DNA of 64,000 nt from Roseiflexus sp. RS-1. GTDB taxonomy: Bacteria; Chloroflexota; Chloroflexia; Chloroflexales; Roseiflexaceae. Of this stretch, positions 9,587-18,895 are shown piece after piece. The notes below the pieces were generated by a model that saw only the letters and a list, made by a program, of their open reading frames with translations, made no database searches and was not told the origin of the DNA. A program made the translations under genes and the position numbers. The stretch spans positions 682,001 through 746,000 of the forward strand of contig NC_009523.1 of assembly GCF_000016665.1 (NCBI RefSeq), written 5' to 3'. Positions within the stretch are counted from its first letter, which is position 1; every line of letters begins with the position of its first letter.

Positions 9587-10267
9587 ATGACTTCTGAAGA
9601 ACACCTGAGTCAGCAGACCCCAGAAGCTGCAAACGATGCTTCGAACGGTGATGAGCAGACCGACACATCAACCGGCGCGGCGCAGAGTCCCGGCTCAACG
9701 CCCGAAGCACAGGAGCGGCGAGAGGCTGCGCGCGCCAATCGTGTGCAGAAGGGGCTGGTCATTGTCAATACCGGGAATGGCAAGGGAAAAACAACCGCAG
9801 CGCTGGGCATCCTGCTGCGCGCGTGGGGCCGCGATATGCGCGTGGGAGGAATTCAGTTCTTGAAGCACGAAAACGCGAACTATGGCGAACTGCGCGCACT
9901 GAAGCGCATGGGGATCGAACTGACGCCAATGGGAGACGGCTTCACCTGGACGAGCCGTGATCTCGATGAAACCCAGGCAAAGGCGGTCCATGGCTGGGAA
10001 ACAGCAAAAGCGCGGATCGTCAGCGGTGCGTATGACATTTTCCTGCTGGACGAATTCACGTATGTGCTGAACTACGGTTGGGTTGATACGACCGACGTGA
10101 TCGACTGGTTGCGTCAGCACAAGCCGCCGATGCTCCACCTGATCATCACCGGGCGGAACGCGCCGCAGGCGCTGATCGATTTTGCCGATCTGGTGACAGA
10201 GATGCGCGAGGTGAAGCATCCGTTCCGTGATCAGGGCATCCGGGCGCAAAAGGGCGTGGAGTACTGA
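9587..10267 (+). CDS. cobO: Cob(I)alamin/corrinoid adenosyltransferase (CobO type)
   Basis: A 226-residue CobA/CobO/BtuR-family enzyme that transfers the adenosyl group of ATP to Co(I) corrinoids. The P-loop [14 protein letters not shown] begins near residue 61, with GGIQFLKHE and [13 protein letters not shown] downstream, all family signatures. The first ~50 residues are a low-complexity Gln/Thr/Ser/Glu-rich extension not needed for the fold. It is the first gene after the riboswitch and terminator. A GAAAGG site lies before the ATG. Confidence 0.95.
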   Translation: MTSEEHLSQQTPEAANDASNGDEQTDTSTGAAQSPGSTPEAQERREAARANRVQKGLVIVNTGNGKGKTTAALGILLRAWGRDMRVGGIQFLKHENANYGELRALKRMGIELTPMGDGFTWTSRDLDETQAKAVHGWETAKARIVSGAYDIFLLDEFTYVLNYGWVDTTDVIDWLRQHKPPMLHLIITGRNAPQALIDFADLVTEMREVKHPFRDQGIRAQKGVEY

Positions 10268-10361
10268 CACGGGCGTGGCGGCGCTCCGGACAGGTCGCGT
10301 CTTTATGGCGGGTGAAGCGTTGCCGACCGGTTGTTGCCTGTGATCTGCTGAAGGAAGGCGC

Positions 10362-13300
10362 ATGGCAGAACGGCTCAAACGCAACATGGTTCAGCGCATC
10401 GATGGGCGGATGGTCAATGCCGGCGCGCGCCGCGGCATGCTGATCGTCTGCGCAACCGGGTGCTGCTGTGGTCATACCGAACGCGGCTTCGCCCCCGTTC
10501 CAACCTGGCGCTACCACCATGAGTGGGAGCGCCGCAAACTGCGCAATCAGGTGCATTTGAGCCAGGGCGGATGTCTGGGTCCGTGCCCGCTTGCGAATGT
10601 CGCGCTCTTGATCCTCGATGGTCGCCCCTACTGGTTTCATTCGCTCAACGATGAGGCGCTCGTTCCCGTGCTCTACGATTACATCGAGGCGCTGCTCGCC
10701 GCCGACCATGATCTTGCGCCGCCGCCTGCGCTGGCGCCGCTGATGTTCAACGGTTTCGCCTGGGATGGCGGTGGTTCACTCACGCAACGCCACGAGCCGC
10801 TGCCAGCCATGATCGGCGATGGGATTCTGGTGCTCAGCCAGGCGGATACCGACCTCCTGGCGCTCGAACAGGCGCGTGCGCTGCTGCCCGATGGGTTTGC
10901 ACCGCTGCGGGCGGCGCACGTCGGGCGCCTGGCGGATGACACGGCAGTTGATCGCCTCCTGCGCGAAGCCCTGCCAGGTGTGGCGGTCGTTGTCGCGCGT
11001 CTCCATAGCGCCAGCGCATTTGCGTATGGCCTGGAGCGACTCCAGGAGTGGGCTGCGACAACCGGCGGCTTTTTGCTCTGTATTCCCGCCGTCGAAGCGC
11101 TCGACCCGGATCTGATGGCGCGTTCGACGGTCGGCGTGCCGCTTGCGTTGCTCGTCAGCGCCTACTTCCAGTACGGCGGACCGGCGAACCTCGCCAGCGG
11201 GCTTCAGTGTCTCAGCGATCACCTCCTGCTGAGCGGGTGGGGGTATGAGGCGCCGGTGGAACTGCCGATGCACGGCGTCTACACACCGACCTTATCGTCG
11301 TGCTGCGCTGATGCGCCTGATGACAAACGTCCGGTTGCCGGAGTGCTCTTCTACCGGGCGCACCTGTTGAGCGGCAATACCGCATTTATCGACACGCTGA
11401 TCACAGCGCTCCACAACCAGGGAATGCGCGTTTGCGCCGTATATACCCAATCGCTCAAGGATGCGGCTGGTGGTCGTGGTCCCGAAGCGCTGCGGGCGCT
11501 TACCGACGCGGGACCGGTGGACGTCGTGATCAGTACGCTGAGTTTTGCGCTTGGCGAAACCGATCCTCACCCCTTTGCGACCCTCGACGTTCCGGTGATC
11601 CAGGCGCTGGTGAGCAGCACATCACGCGACGAGTGGCTGCGCAACGGTCGGGGGCTTGGTCCGCTCGACACGGCGATGAATGTGGCGATCCCGGAGTTCG
11701 ACGGGCGGATCATCGGTGTGCCGGTCGCATTCAAAGAGCAGCAAGGTGAAGCACCGGCGCGCTCGGTCGCCGACGAAGAGCGGATGGAGCGCCTCGCGGG
11801 GCTTGCCCGTCGCCTCGCGCGGCTGCGCCACAAACCGAACGCGGAGAAACGGATCGCCTTCATTTTTACCAACAGCAGCGCCAAAGCGCAGCGCATCGGC
11901 AACGCGGTCGGTCTTGACGCACCTGCTTCGCTGATGCGCATCCTCCGGGCAATGCAGGCTGCCGGTTACCGGACAGGCGATCCGCCCGATTCTGGCGACC
12001 GGTTGATTGCCGACCTGATTGCGCGCTGTTCCTACGATGAAACCTGGTTGACGACCGAACAACTGATCCGGGCGTACCGTATTCCCGGCGCGCAGTACGC
12101 ACGCTGGTTCGCCGACCTGCCAGGTGCGCTCCAGGACGCGATGATCCGGCAGTGGGGTCAACCGCCGGGCGCGGCGTATGTCCACAACGGCGATCTGGCG
12201 CTTGCCGGGCTGGAGTACGGCAATGTGTTCGTGGCGCTGCAACCGCCGCGCGGTTACGACATGGATCCAAACGCGATCTACCATCGCCCTGATCTGCCGC
12301 CGCCGCACAATTACTACGCCCTCTACCGCTGGTTGCGCGATGAGTGGCAGGCGGATGCGATCGTGCATCTCGGCAAGCATGGCACGCTTGAATGGTTGCC
12401 GGGCAAAGGTGTGGGACTGAGCGCAACATGCTTCCCCGATCAGTTTCTCGGCGATCTGCCGCTCATCTATCCCTTCATCATCAATGACCCCGGCGAAGGG
12501 ACGCAGGCGAAGCGCCGGGCGCACGCCGTCATTGTCGATCATCTGACCCCGCCGATGACCAGCGCCGGGGCGTATGGCGATCTGGTGGAACTGGCGCACC
12601 TGGTCGATGAATACTACCGCACCGAGCATCTCGATCCGGGGAAACTGCCGCTGCTCCAGCGCCAGATCTGGGAGGTGTTGCAGCGCTCGCACCTGGATGA
12701 CGACCTGCGCTACATCGCGCAGGCAGACCATGGCGACCACCGGCACGAGTGGGACGGCAGTTTTCTCGAAGACGGCACGCCGACCATGCTGGCGGAGATG
12801 GAGGGGCGTGAGGTAGCGCATTTGCTGGAAGATATCGAGGGGTATCTGTGCGAACTCACCGGTGCTCAGATCCGCGATGGGTTGCACATTCTCGGCGAAA
12901 TGCCAGCCGGTGAGCAGTTGGTGGAACTGATCTATCACCTGCTGCGTTTGCCGAACCTGGATGCCCCCAGTTTGCCGGAGAGCGTCGCCGCAGCGCTGGG
13001 CGAAGACTGGAACGCCCTGCGGGAGCGTCCCGGCGCGCGGCGGGAACGGATCGAGGGTGCGTCGGAAGACGGCGCCGGTGCAGTATTCCAGACGAATGCC
13101 GACGTGATTGCGCATATCGAGGCGTTGAGCAAAGAGTTGCTGCGACGTCTGGAAGCGCTCGACTGGCATTCTGAAGCGATTGAGCGGGTGATTGCAAATA
13201 TAGACCGGTATTCGTCCTCATGCCGTGGGGCTGAAACCCCCGGCTATACAATGCAAAGCCCGCCTGCGCGGGCTATCCCCGATTTAGGGACTCACTATTC

Positions 13301-14723
13301 CGGTCAACCGGGCGCGCGCATCGCTGCGGCGTTGCGGTATGCGTGCGATACACTCGTGCCGAATCTGCGGCGGAGTGCGCATGATGAGATCGCGCACCTG
13401 CTCGCCGCTCTGGAGGGGCGTTTTGTGCCGCCGGGACCGGGCGGCGCGCCGACGCGCGGCATGGCGCATGTGCTGCCGACCGGACGCAACTTCTACGGCG
13501 TCGATCCGCGTGCGCTTCCCAGCGTCGCCGCGTGGCAGACTGGCGAGGGGTTGGCGCGTGACCTGATCGCCCGCTACCAACGCGAGTATGGGCAGATCCC
13601 CGAAAGTGTCGGGTTGAGCATCTGGGGAACGAGCGCCATTCGCACGGCAGGCGATGATCTTGCGCAGGCGCTGGCATTGCTTGGCGTGCGTCCGCGCTGG
13701 CAGCGCGAGAATCGGCGCGTGGTCGGGATCGACATCATACCGCTGGAAGAGTTGGGGCGTCCGCGCGTTGATGTGGTCTGCCGCATTTCCGGGTTCTTCC
13801 GCGACGCCTTTCCGCACCTGATCGCCCTGATCGATCAGGCGGTACAGGCGGTTATTGCGCTCGACGAGCCGCCGGAGATGAATTTCCCGCGCAAACATGC
13901 GCTGGAGACGGCGCAGGCGCTTCAGTCAGCCGGGAAGACGGTCGAGGAGGCGCAACGTGAAGCCGCCTACCGCATTTTCAGCAGCAAGCCGGGCAGTTAC
14001 GGCGCTGGCATTCTGCCGCTGATCGATGCCCAGAATTGGGAGCGCGACACCGACTTCGCCCGCGTGTATCTTGCGTGGGGCGGGTATGCCTACACCGCCT
14101 GCGAGCAGGGAACTCCCGCCGAAACGGCGTTTGCTGCGGCGTTGAGCAAGGTTCAGGTTGCAACAAAAAACCAGGACACGCGCGAGCACGACATATTCGA
14201 CAGCGATGACTATCTGCAATTTCACGGCGGGATGATCGCAACCATCCGCGCGCTTACGGGGAAGAATCCGGCGCGCTACTTTGGCGACAGCAGCGACCCG
14301 GCGCGTCCGCGCACCCGCGATCTGCGCGAGGAGGCGCGTCGCGTCTTCCGCGCGCGGGTGACGAACCCGAAGTGGATTGCCAGCATGCAACGCCACGGCT
14401 ACAAAGGCGGACTGGAACTCGCCGCCACGGTCGATTATCTCTTCGGCTACGATGCGACTGCGGAGGTGCTCGATGACTGGATGTACGAGCAGGTGACTGA
14501 ACGCTATCTGCGCGATCCGGGTGTACAACAATGGCTGGAACAGGTCAACCCCTGGGCGTTGCAGGCAATGGCTGAACGTCTGTACGAGGCGATCGGGCGT
14601 GGGATGTGGGCGAATCCGTCTCCCGAAGCCTGTGCAACCCTGGAGGCGCTTCTGGAGCAGGGTGATGCGTGGCGGGAGGGGGTTGAACGTGGCAGCGTTG
14701 AACGTGGCGGCGTTGAACGTTGA
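10362..14723 (+). CDS. cobN: CobN-type cobaltochelatase/magnesium chelatase large subunit with N-terminal ferredoxin-like domain
   Basis: A 1453-residue protein. Residues ~25-115 resemble a thioredoxin-like [2Fe-2S] ferredoxin, with Cys in CATGCCCGH and CLGPCPLANV. Residues ~130 onward are the CobN/BchH fold, with HLGKHGTLEWLPGKG, HNYYALYRWLRDEW and late blocks such as WASMQRHGYKGG-like sequence (here WIASMQRHGYKGGLE). CobN inserts Co2+ with ATP-driven partner subunits, none of which is in the window. Residues ~947-980 are encoded by an intergenic palindromic repeat that stays in frame. The last 14 residues (GVERGSVERGGVER) come from heptamer-type repeat DNA, which also supplies the stop. Whether it chelates Co or Mg is unproven; the B12 context favours Co. 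Confidence 0.88.
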   Translation: MAERLKRNMVQRIDGRMVNAGARRGMLIVCATGCCCGHTERGFAPVPTWRYHHEWERRKLRNQVHLSQGGCLGPCPLANVALLILDGRPYWFHSLNDEALVPVLYDYIEALLAADHDLAPPPALAPLMFNGFAWDGGGSLTQRHEPLPAMIGDGILVLSQADTDLLALEQARALLPDGFAPLRAAHVGRLADDTAVDRLLREALPGVAVVVARLHSASAFAYGLERLQEWAATTGGFLLCIPAVEALDPDLMARSTVGVPLALLVSAYFQYGGPANLASGLQCLSDHLLLSGWGYEAPVELPMHGVYTPTLSSCCADAPDDKRPVAGVLFYRAHLLSGNTAFIDTLITALHNQGMRVCAVYTQSLKDAAGGRGPEALRALTDAGPVDVVISTLSFALGETDPHPFATLDVPVIQALVSSTSRDEWLRNGRGLGPLDTAMNVAIPEFDGRIIGVPVAFKEQQGEAPARSVADEERMERLAGLARRLARLRHKPNAEKRIAFIFTNSSAKAQRIGNAVGLDAPASLMRILRAMQAAGYRTGDPPDSGDRLIADLIARCSYDETWLTTEQLIRAYRIPGAQYARWFADLPGALQDAMIRQWGQPPGAAYVHNGDLALAGLEYGNVFVALQPPRGYDMDPNAIYHRPDLPPPHNYYALYRWLRDEWQADAIVHLGKHGTLEWLPGKGVGLSATCFPDQFLGDLPLIYPFIINDPGEGTQAKRRAHAVIVDHLTPPMTSAGAYGDLVELAHLVDEYYRTEHLDPGKLPLLQRQIWEVLQRSHLDDDLRYIAQADHGDHRHEWDGSFLEDGTPTMLAEMEGREVAHLLEDIEGYLCELTGAQIRDGLHILGEMPAGEQLVELIYHLLRLPNLDAPSLPESVAAALGEDWNALRERPGARRERIEGASEDGAGAVFQTNADVIAHIEALSKELLRRLEALDWHSEAIERVIANIDRYSSSCRGAETPGYTMQSPPARAIPDLGTHYSGQPGARIAAALRYACDTLVPNLRRSAHDEIAHLLAALEGRFVPPGPGGAPTRGMAHVLPTGRNFYGVDPRALPSVAAWQTGEGLARDLIARYQREYGQIPESVGLSIWGTSAIRTAGDDLAQALALLGVRPRWQRENRRVVGIDIIPLEELGRPRVDVVCRISGFFRDAFPHLIALIDQAVQAVIALDEPPEMNFPRKHALETAQALQSAGKTVEEAQREAAYRIFSSKPGSYGAGILPLIDAQNWERDTDFARVYLAWGGYAYTACEQGTPAETAFAAALSKVQVATKNQDTREHDIFDSDDYLQFHGGMIATIRALTGKNPARYFGDSSDPARPRTRDLREEARRVFRARVTNPKWIASMQRHGYKGGLELAATVDYLFGYDATAEVLDDWMYEQVTERYLRDPGVQQWLEQVNPWALQAMAERLYEAIGRGMWANPSPEACATLEALLEQGDAWREGVERGSVERGGVER
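13200..13302 (-). repeat. Dispersed palindromic repeat (family R1) inside cobN
   Basis: This segment contains GCCCGCCTGCGCGGGCTAT and GGGGCTGAAACCCCCGGCTAT. It matches, in inverse orientation, the intergenic repeats at 38601, 41011, 41487 and 41884, and matches the 46600 copy directly. It also keeps the outer ACCGGTATTCGTC-like edge. It adds about 34 residues without breaking the cobN frame. Confidence 0.85.
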
Positions 14724-14800
14724 ACATTATAGCATTTTCCTCTGTGCACGCTGCGCCTCTGCGGTGATAGAGCCTTTTTTGCAACGGACTCAAGGGTGCA
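14676..14800. repeat. Repeat tract after cobN: GTTGAAC units and R5 element
   Basis: GTTGAACGTGGC units (14689-14722) encode the cobN tail and stop. Then follows an intact copy of repeat family R5 (14739-14795: CCTCTGTGCACGCTGCGC, CTCTGCGGTGATAGAGCC, TTTTTTGCAACGGACTC). R5 is also found around the IS110 element, at 60227-60290 (inverse) and at 61738-61772. The rest of the gap to cobT holds no gene. Confidence 0.85.
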
Positions 14801-14949
14801 AAAGTTCCAATTGTTGTACAGGAAGGTGCGAAGGTTGGAAGGTGCGAGATTGACCAACGTCGCGCAGGGGCGCGCGGCGGTCGTCGGTTTGAGCGTCTTA
14901 TGTGTCCCCAATCCATTCATCCGCAACCAAAAGAAAGGAGACCATACCC

Positions 14950-16011
14950 ATGAGTCTGCTGTCCGAAACAATCGCACGGATCGGTCCACTCGATGATGCT
15001 GCGGCAGCGGCGGCGCAGGCGCGGCAGGATGTGCTGACCAAGCCGCAGGGTGCGCTGGGGCGCCTGGAGGCGTTGTCGGTCCAGATTGCGGGGATCACCG
15101 GCAACCAGCGTCCGCGGTTGACCAACCCGGCAGTCATTGTGATGGCTGCCGATCATGGCGTTGCGCGTCGTGGGGTGAGCGCGTATCCGTCAGAAGTCAC
15201 GGCGCAGATGGTGTTGAACTTCCTCAACGGCGGCGCGGCGATCAATGTGCTTGCCCGTCACGTCGGCGCGCGTGTGATTGTGGTGGATATGGGAGTCGCG
15301 GCCAACCTGCCGTCGCATCCTGAACTGATCAACCGCAAAATGGGCATGGGCACGGCGGATTTCTCGGTCGAACCGGCAATGAGCCGCACACAGGCGCAAC
15401 AGGCGGTCGAGGCTGGCATCGCATGCGCAAATGACGCCATCGATGCTGGCGTTGATATTCTGGCAACCGGCGATATGGGCATTGGCAACACGACTGCATC
15501 GAGCGCGGTCGTTGCCGCAATCACCGGTCGTCCGGTCGCCGATGTCACCGGGCGCGGCGCCGGCGTCGATGATGCCGGTCTTGCGCGCAAGATCGCGGTG
15601 ATCGAGCAGGCGCTGGCGCTCCACCGCCCCGACCCGAACGATGGACTGGACGTGCTGGCGAAGGTCGGCGGTTTTGAGATCGGCGGGTTGGCGGGGGTCA
15701 TGCTGGGTGCTGCGGCGCGGCGCGTGCCGGTCGTCATCGATGGGTTCATCTCCGGGGCGGCGGCGCTCATCGCCTGGACGCTGGCGCCAGCGGTGCAACC
15801 ATACCTGATCGCTGCACACCGTTCGGTCGAACGGGGGCATGAAGCGGTCTTCACCCGTCTCGATCTCGTGCCGCTCTTCGACCTTGGGATGCGTCTCGGC
15901 GAAGGGACTGGCGCGGTGCTTGGCATGTCGCTCTGCCAGGCAGCGTGCAAGATTCTCGACGAGATGGCGACATTCGGCGAGGCGGGGGTGTCGGGGAAGG
16001 TGGAGAACTGA
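14950..16011 (+). CDS. cobT: Nicotinate-nucleotide:dimethylbenzimidazole phosphoribosyltransferase
   Basis: A 353-residue CobT that makes alpha-ribazole phosphate, the activated lower ligand of cobalamin. Visible family blocks include ADHGVARRGVSAYPSEVT (residues ~61-78), GDMGIGNTTASSAV and the catalytic-Glu region LGMRLGEGTGAVLGM (Glu near residue 320). The start at 14950 follows AAAGGAGA at 14935-14942; an upstream ATG at 14902 lacks a site. The stop lies inside a tandem heptamer tract (GAACTGA/GAACCAA). A 140-base gap then precedes the cobalt transporter. Confidence 0.95.
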   Translation: MSLLSETIARIGPLDDAAAAAAQARQDVLTKPQGALGRLEALSVQIAGITGNQRPRLTNPAVIVMAADHGVARRGVSAYPSEVTAQMVLNFLNGGAAINVLARHVGARVIVVDMGVAANLPSHPELINRKMGMGTADFSVEPAMSRTQAQQAVEAGIACANDAIDAGVDILATGDMGIGNTTASSAVVAAITGRPVADVTGRGAGVDDAGLARKIAVIEQALALHRPDPNDGLDVLAKVGGFEIGGLAGVMLGAAARRVPVVIDGFISGAAALIAWTLAPAVQPYLIAAHRSVERGHEAVFTRLDLVPLFDLGMRLGEGTGAVLGMSLCQAACKILDEMATFGEAGVSGKVEN

Positions 16012-16045
16012 GAACCAAGAACTGAGAACCAAGAACTGAGAACCG
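16005..16045. repeat. Heptameric tandem repeat at the cobT stop
   Basis: GAACTGA and GAACCAA alternate in a strict 7-base period for about six units, and the cobT stop codon TGA is within the first unit. Confidence 0.9.
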
Positions 16046-16151
16046 ACGCGGGGCATACTTTGTGTCTCGAGGCGAAAGTCTTGAGGGCTTCGTGACTGCA
16101 AAACCCTGCCCTTGCCAGGCAAATACAGGTTATTGCAGAGAGGAGTGCTGT
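16046..16151 (+). other. Leader before cbiM with hairpins
   Basis: The 106 bases before cbiM hold CTCGAG-GCGAAAGT-CTTGAG (a stem with one G-U pair, about 16060-16080) and a CCTG/CAGG-rich segment. It may be a regulatory leader for the cobalt transporter. I could not match it to a cobalamin or NiCo riboswitch core. Confidence 0.35.
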
Positions 16152-16901
16152 ATGAAACCACTGCACCGCTGGCTGCCGGTTGTCATCGGCGCTGCGCTGC
16201 TCATCATCTTCGAGTCGCGCGCGGCATATGCCATGCACATCATGGAAGGCTTTCTGCCCCCCGTCTGGGCAGGGTTCTGGTTCATCGTCGTTCTCCCATT
16301 CTGGGTGCTTGGTCTGCGCCGGATCAACCGCCTGATCGCCGGGAAGCCGGAGACACGCCTGTTGCTCGGATTTGCCGCCGCCTTCGCCTTCGTGTTGAGC
16401 GCGCTGAAGATACCAAGCGTCACCGGTTCGAGCAGTCACCCGACCGGCACTGGTCTGGGGACGATCCTGTTCGGTCCGCTGGTGATGAGTGTGCTGGGGA
16501 GCATCGTTCTTCTCTTCCAGGCGCTCCTGATCGCTCACGGCGGTCTGACAACGCTGGGCGCGAATGCGTTCAGTATGGCGGTCGTTGGTCCATTCGTGGC
16601 GTGGTTGATCTGGAAAGGGTTGAAGGATCGCGCACCAATCTGGCTGACGGTCTTTCTTGCGGCAGCGCTGGCGGATCTCTTCACCTATGTGGTCACGTCG
16701 GCGCAACTGGCGCTGGCATACCCCGACGCTGTCGGCGGATTTGCGGCATCGTTCGCCAGGTTCGGCGCGATCTTCGCCGTCACGCAGATTCCACTGGCGA
16801 TCAGTGAGGGCATCCTGACGGTGCTGATCTTCAACGCATTGCAGGCGAACGCACAGACGGAACTACAATCGCTCGGCGTACTGAAAGGAGCGCAGGCATG
16901 A
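16152..16901 (+). CDS. cbiM: Cobalt ECF transporter substrate-binding membrane subunit CbiM
   Basis: A 249-residue membrane protein. The N-terminal hydrophobic segment ends in AYA, before [10 protein letters not shown]. In CbiM the mature N-terminus MHxMEG forms the Co2+/Ni2+ site, so signal cleavage after AYA is expected. About six further helices follow, with the family block [10 protein letters not shown] (residues ~97-106). It forms an ECF transporter with CbiN, CbiQ and CbiO, encoded next in that order. The start at 16152 follows AGAGGAG; the longer frame from 16062 runs into the leader. Confidence 0.95.
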   Translation: MKPLHRWLPVVIGAALLIIFESRAAYAMHIMEGFLPPVWAGFWFIVVLPFWVLGLRRINRLIAGKPETRLLLGFAAAFAFVLSALKIPSVTGSSSHPTGTGLGTILFGPLVMSVLGSIVLLFQALLIAHGGLTTLGANAFSMAVVGPFVAWLIWKGLKDRAPIWLTVFLAAALADLFTYVVTSAQLALAYPDAVGGFAASFARFGAIFAVTQIPLAISEGILTVLIFNALQANAQTELQSLGVLKGAQA

Positions 16902-17194
16902 GCAGCAAACCGTTTGGGTGGACGACATCGCTGATCCTGCTGCTGGTCGTCGTTGTGCTGGCGATTGTTCCGTTGTTGATGGTCCGCGACTCGGAGTTCG
17001 AGGGTGCGGATGCGATTGCAGAAACGGCGATCACCGAAGTTGCGCCGGATTACGAGCCGTGGTTTGCGCCGATCTTCGAGCCGCCGGGCGGTGAGACGGA
17101 GAGCTTGCTTTTTGCGCTTCAGGCGGGGCTTGGCGCCGGATTGATCGGCTACTTTTTCGGTCTCAAACATGGCGAGCGCCGCCGCCGCGATTAG
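16898..17194 (+). CDS. cbiN: Cobalt transport protein CbiN
   Basis: A 98-residue protein with one membrane helix near the N-terminus (residues ~10-28) and one near the C-terminus ([20 protein letters not shown]), joined by a periplasmic loop with [21 protein letters not shown]. This is the standard CbiN shape and motif; it assists metal loading of CbiM. It overlaps cbiM by 4 bases. Confidence 0.93.
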   Translation: MSSKPFGWTTSLILLLVVVVLAIVPLLMVRDSEFEGADAIAETAITEVAPDYEPWFAPIFEPPGGETESLLFALQAGLGAGLIGYFFGLKHGERRRRD

Positions 17195-17209
17195 CAGGCG
17201 TTGATTGTG

Positions 17210-17980
17210 ATGCGTGTCATTGATCGGTATGCGTTCGGGAATGCATTGCGCGATGTTGATCCGTCGCAGAAAGGCGCGCTGGCGTTGCTGGCGATCATCC
17301 TGTGCCTGGCGCTGGATCATCCTGCGGTCGGCATACTCACGTTGATCTGGATGCTGGCGCTCACAACGTGGCGGGCGCGCACGCCGCTGCGCGTGTCTGG
17401 CAGCGTGCTGCTGACTGAAGGCGCCTTTCTGAGTCTGTCGGTCGCCGGCATCGCCCTGAGCATTGCTGGCGGCAAGCCGGAAGCGCCGGTTTTTGCCTGG
17501 CAATTCGGTCCGGTCTGGGTAAGTGCCACGCACGAGTCGCTGATGCTGGCTCTGCATGTTCTGACACGCGCCCTGGGGTCGGCAGCCGCGCTCAATTTTC
17601 TGATCCTGACGACGCCGCTGATCGATCTGATCGAGATGCTTCGGCGCATGCGGCTGCCGGAAGGGTTGATCGACATCATGGCGCTTACCTACCGTGCGAT
17701 CTTTGTTCTGCTGGACAGTCTGGAGCGGATGGCGACAGCGCAGGATGCGCGCCTGGGGTATCACACGCCGCGCACGGCGATGCGTAGCGCAGCGTTGATC
17801 GGCAGTTGTCTGTTCCTTGATGCCTACCGGCGCAGCCAACAGATTCAGACGGCGCTGGAAAGTCGGGGGCTTGATGGTTCATTGCGGGTTCTGCCGCTCG
17901 ATTATCGGCGTGATCCGCGTATGTGGCAGATCGGCGTCGGTCTGACGCTCAGCCTGGTGCTGGTGAGAATGATTGCATGA
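17210..17980 (+). CDS. cbiQ: ECF transporter T-component CbiQ
   Basis: A 256-residue integral membrane protein with about five helices. It carries the coupling signatures of T-components in the late cytoplasmic loops (ALTYRAIFVLLDSLERMATAQDARLG, and SQQIQTALESRGLDG with the Ala-Arg-Gly element as SRG). It links CbiM to the CbiO ATPase. The start is taken as ATG 17210; TTG 17201 and GTG 17207 are in frame nearby, and no strong ribosome site decides. It overlaps cbiO by 4 bases. Confidence 0.93.
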   Translation: MRVIDRYAFGNALRDVDPSQKGALALLAIILCLALDHPAVGILTLIWMLALTTWRARTPLRVSGSVLLTEGAFLSLSVAGIALSIAGGKPEAPVFAWQFGPVWVSATHESLMLALHVLTRALGSAAALNFLILTTPLIDLIEMLRRMRLPEGLIDIMALTYRAIFVLLDSLERMATAQDARLGYHTPRTAMRSAALIGSCLFLDAYRRSQQIQTALESRGLDGSLRVLPLDYRRDPRMWQIGVGLTLSLVLVRMIA

Positions 17981-18708
17981 GTGCGCTGCTCGAATTCGAT
18001 GACCTGCACTACACCTTTCCCGGCAGCGCTATCCCGGCGCTGCGCGGTGCGTCGCTATTGATCGCAACCGGGCAGCGTATCGCCCTGTTAGGACGCAACG
18101 GCGCCGGCAAGAGCACGCTTCTGCTGCACGCCAACGGCATTCTCCGCCCGGCGAAGGGACAGGTGCGTCTGGAGGGCGCGCCGTTGGAGTATACCCGTCG
18201 TGGTCTGTTGCGTGTGCGTCGTCAGGTAGGACTGGTCTTTCAGAACCCCGATGATCAACTCTTCAGCGCCAGTGTTCTTCAGGACATCAGTTTTGGTCCG
18301 ATGAACCTGGGGCTAAGCATCGCCGACGTGCGTCGCCGGGTGGCGGAAGCGGCTGACCTGTGCGGCATCAGCAACCTGCTCGACCGCCCGACCCATGCCC
18401 TGAGCGGCGGGCAGAAATCGCTGGTGGCGCTGGCGGGGGTGCTGGCGATGGCGCCGCGCGTTCTTCTGGTGGACGAAACAACATCCGGACTGGACCCGTG
18501 GATGCGCCATCAGATCTTTGCGATCTTTGATCGACTGGTTGAACAGGGTGTGACGGTGCTGCTCGCTACCCATGATCTCACCGTGGCGCGGCAATGGGCT
18601 GATACTGTTGTGGTGATGCACGAAGGGCGCGTGGTTGCATCCGCGCCGCCGATGCAGGTTTTCGCCGATCCCGATCTGCGGGCGTTGGTGGGCCCGGCGC
18701 TGCTGTAG
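17977..18708 (+). CDS. cbiO: Cobalt ECF transporter ATPase CbiO
   Basis: A 243-residue ABC ATPase: Walker A GRNGAGKSTLL (near residue 40), Q-loop VFQNPDDQLFSASV (the DDQLF form typical of ECF ATPases), signature LSGGQKS, Walker B VLLVDETTSGLDP and switch His in LATHDL. It powers cobalt import with CbiMNQ. A single ATPase subunit is present. After its stop a GC-rich repeat tract begins. Confidence 0.95.
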   Translation: MSALLEFDDLHYTFPGSAIPALRGASLLIATGQRIALLGRNGAGKSTLLLHANGILRPAKGQVRLEGAPLEYTRRGLLRVRRQVGLVFQNPDDQLFSASVLQDISFGPMNLGLSIADVRRRVAEAADLCGISNLLDRPTHALSGGQKSLVALAGVLAMAPRVLLVDETTSGLDPWMRHQIFAIFDRLVEQGVTVLLATHDLTVARQWADTVVVMHEGRVVASAPPMQVFADPDLRALVGPALL

Positions 18709-18880
18709 GGGCGCGGCGCCGCTGCGGAGGAAGGGCGCAGCCGCGCTGCGGGGGAAGGGCGCAGCGCCGCTGCGGAGGAAGGGCGCAGCGCCGCTGCGGA
18801 GGAAGGGCGCAGCCGCGCTGCGGGGGGCGCAGCCGCGCTGCGGGGGAAGGGCGCAGCGCCGCTGCGCCCGTACAGGTTGT
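18709..18880. repeat. GC-rich tandem repeat (GGGCGCAGC family)
   Basis: Six to seven imperfect copies of a ~20-25-base unit around GAAGGGCGCAGCGCCGCTGC lie between cbiO and cbiB. Related tracts occur at 5440-5620 and 34350-34400. Open frames through it are compositional. Confidence 0.85.
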
Positions 18881-18895
18881 CGCGTGATAAAACCA

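Noticed and set aside
11622-13169. 515-residue minus-strand frame opposite cobN
   Set aside because: Antisense shadow; the plus-strand frame carries clear chelatase motifs.
16046-16151. Second cobalamin riboswitch before cbiM
   Set aside because: Hairpins are present, but the B12 box and the conserved core are not; only called an unassigned leader.
18635-18895. Long N-terminal extension of CbiB from 18635
   Set aside because: It overlaps the end of cbiO and reads through a GC-rich tandem repeat; the family start matches ATG 18896.
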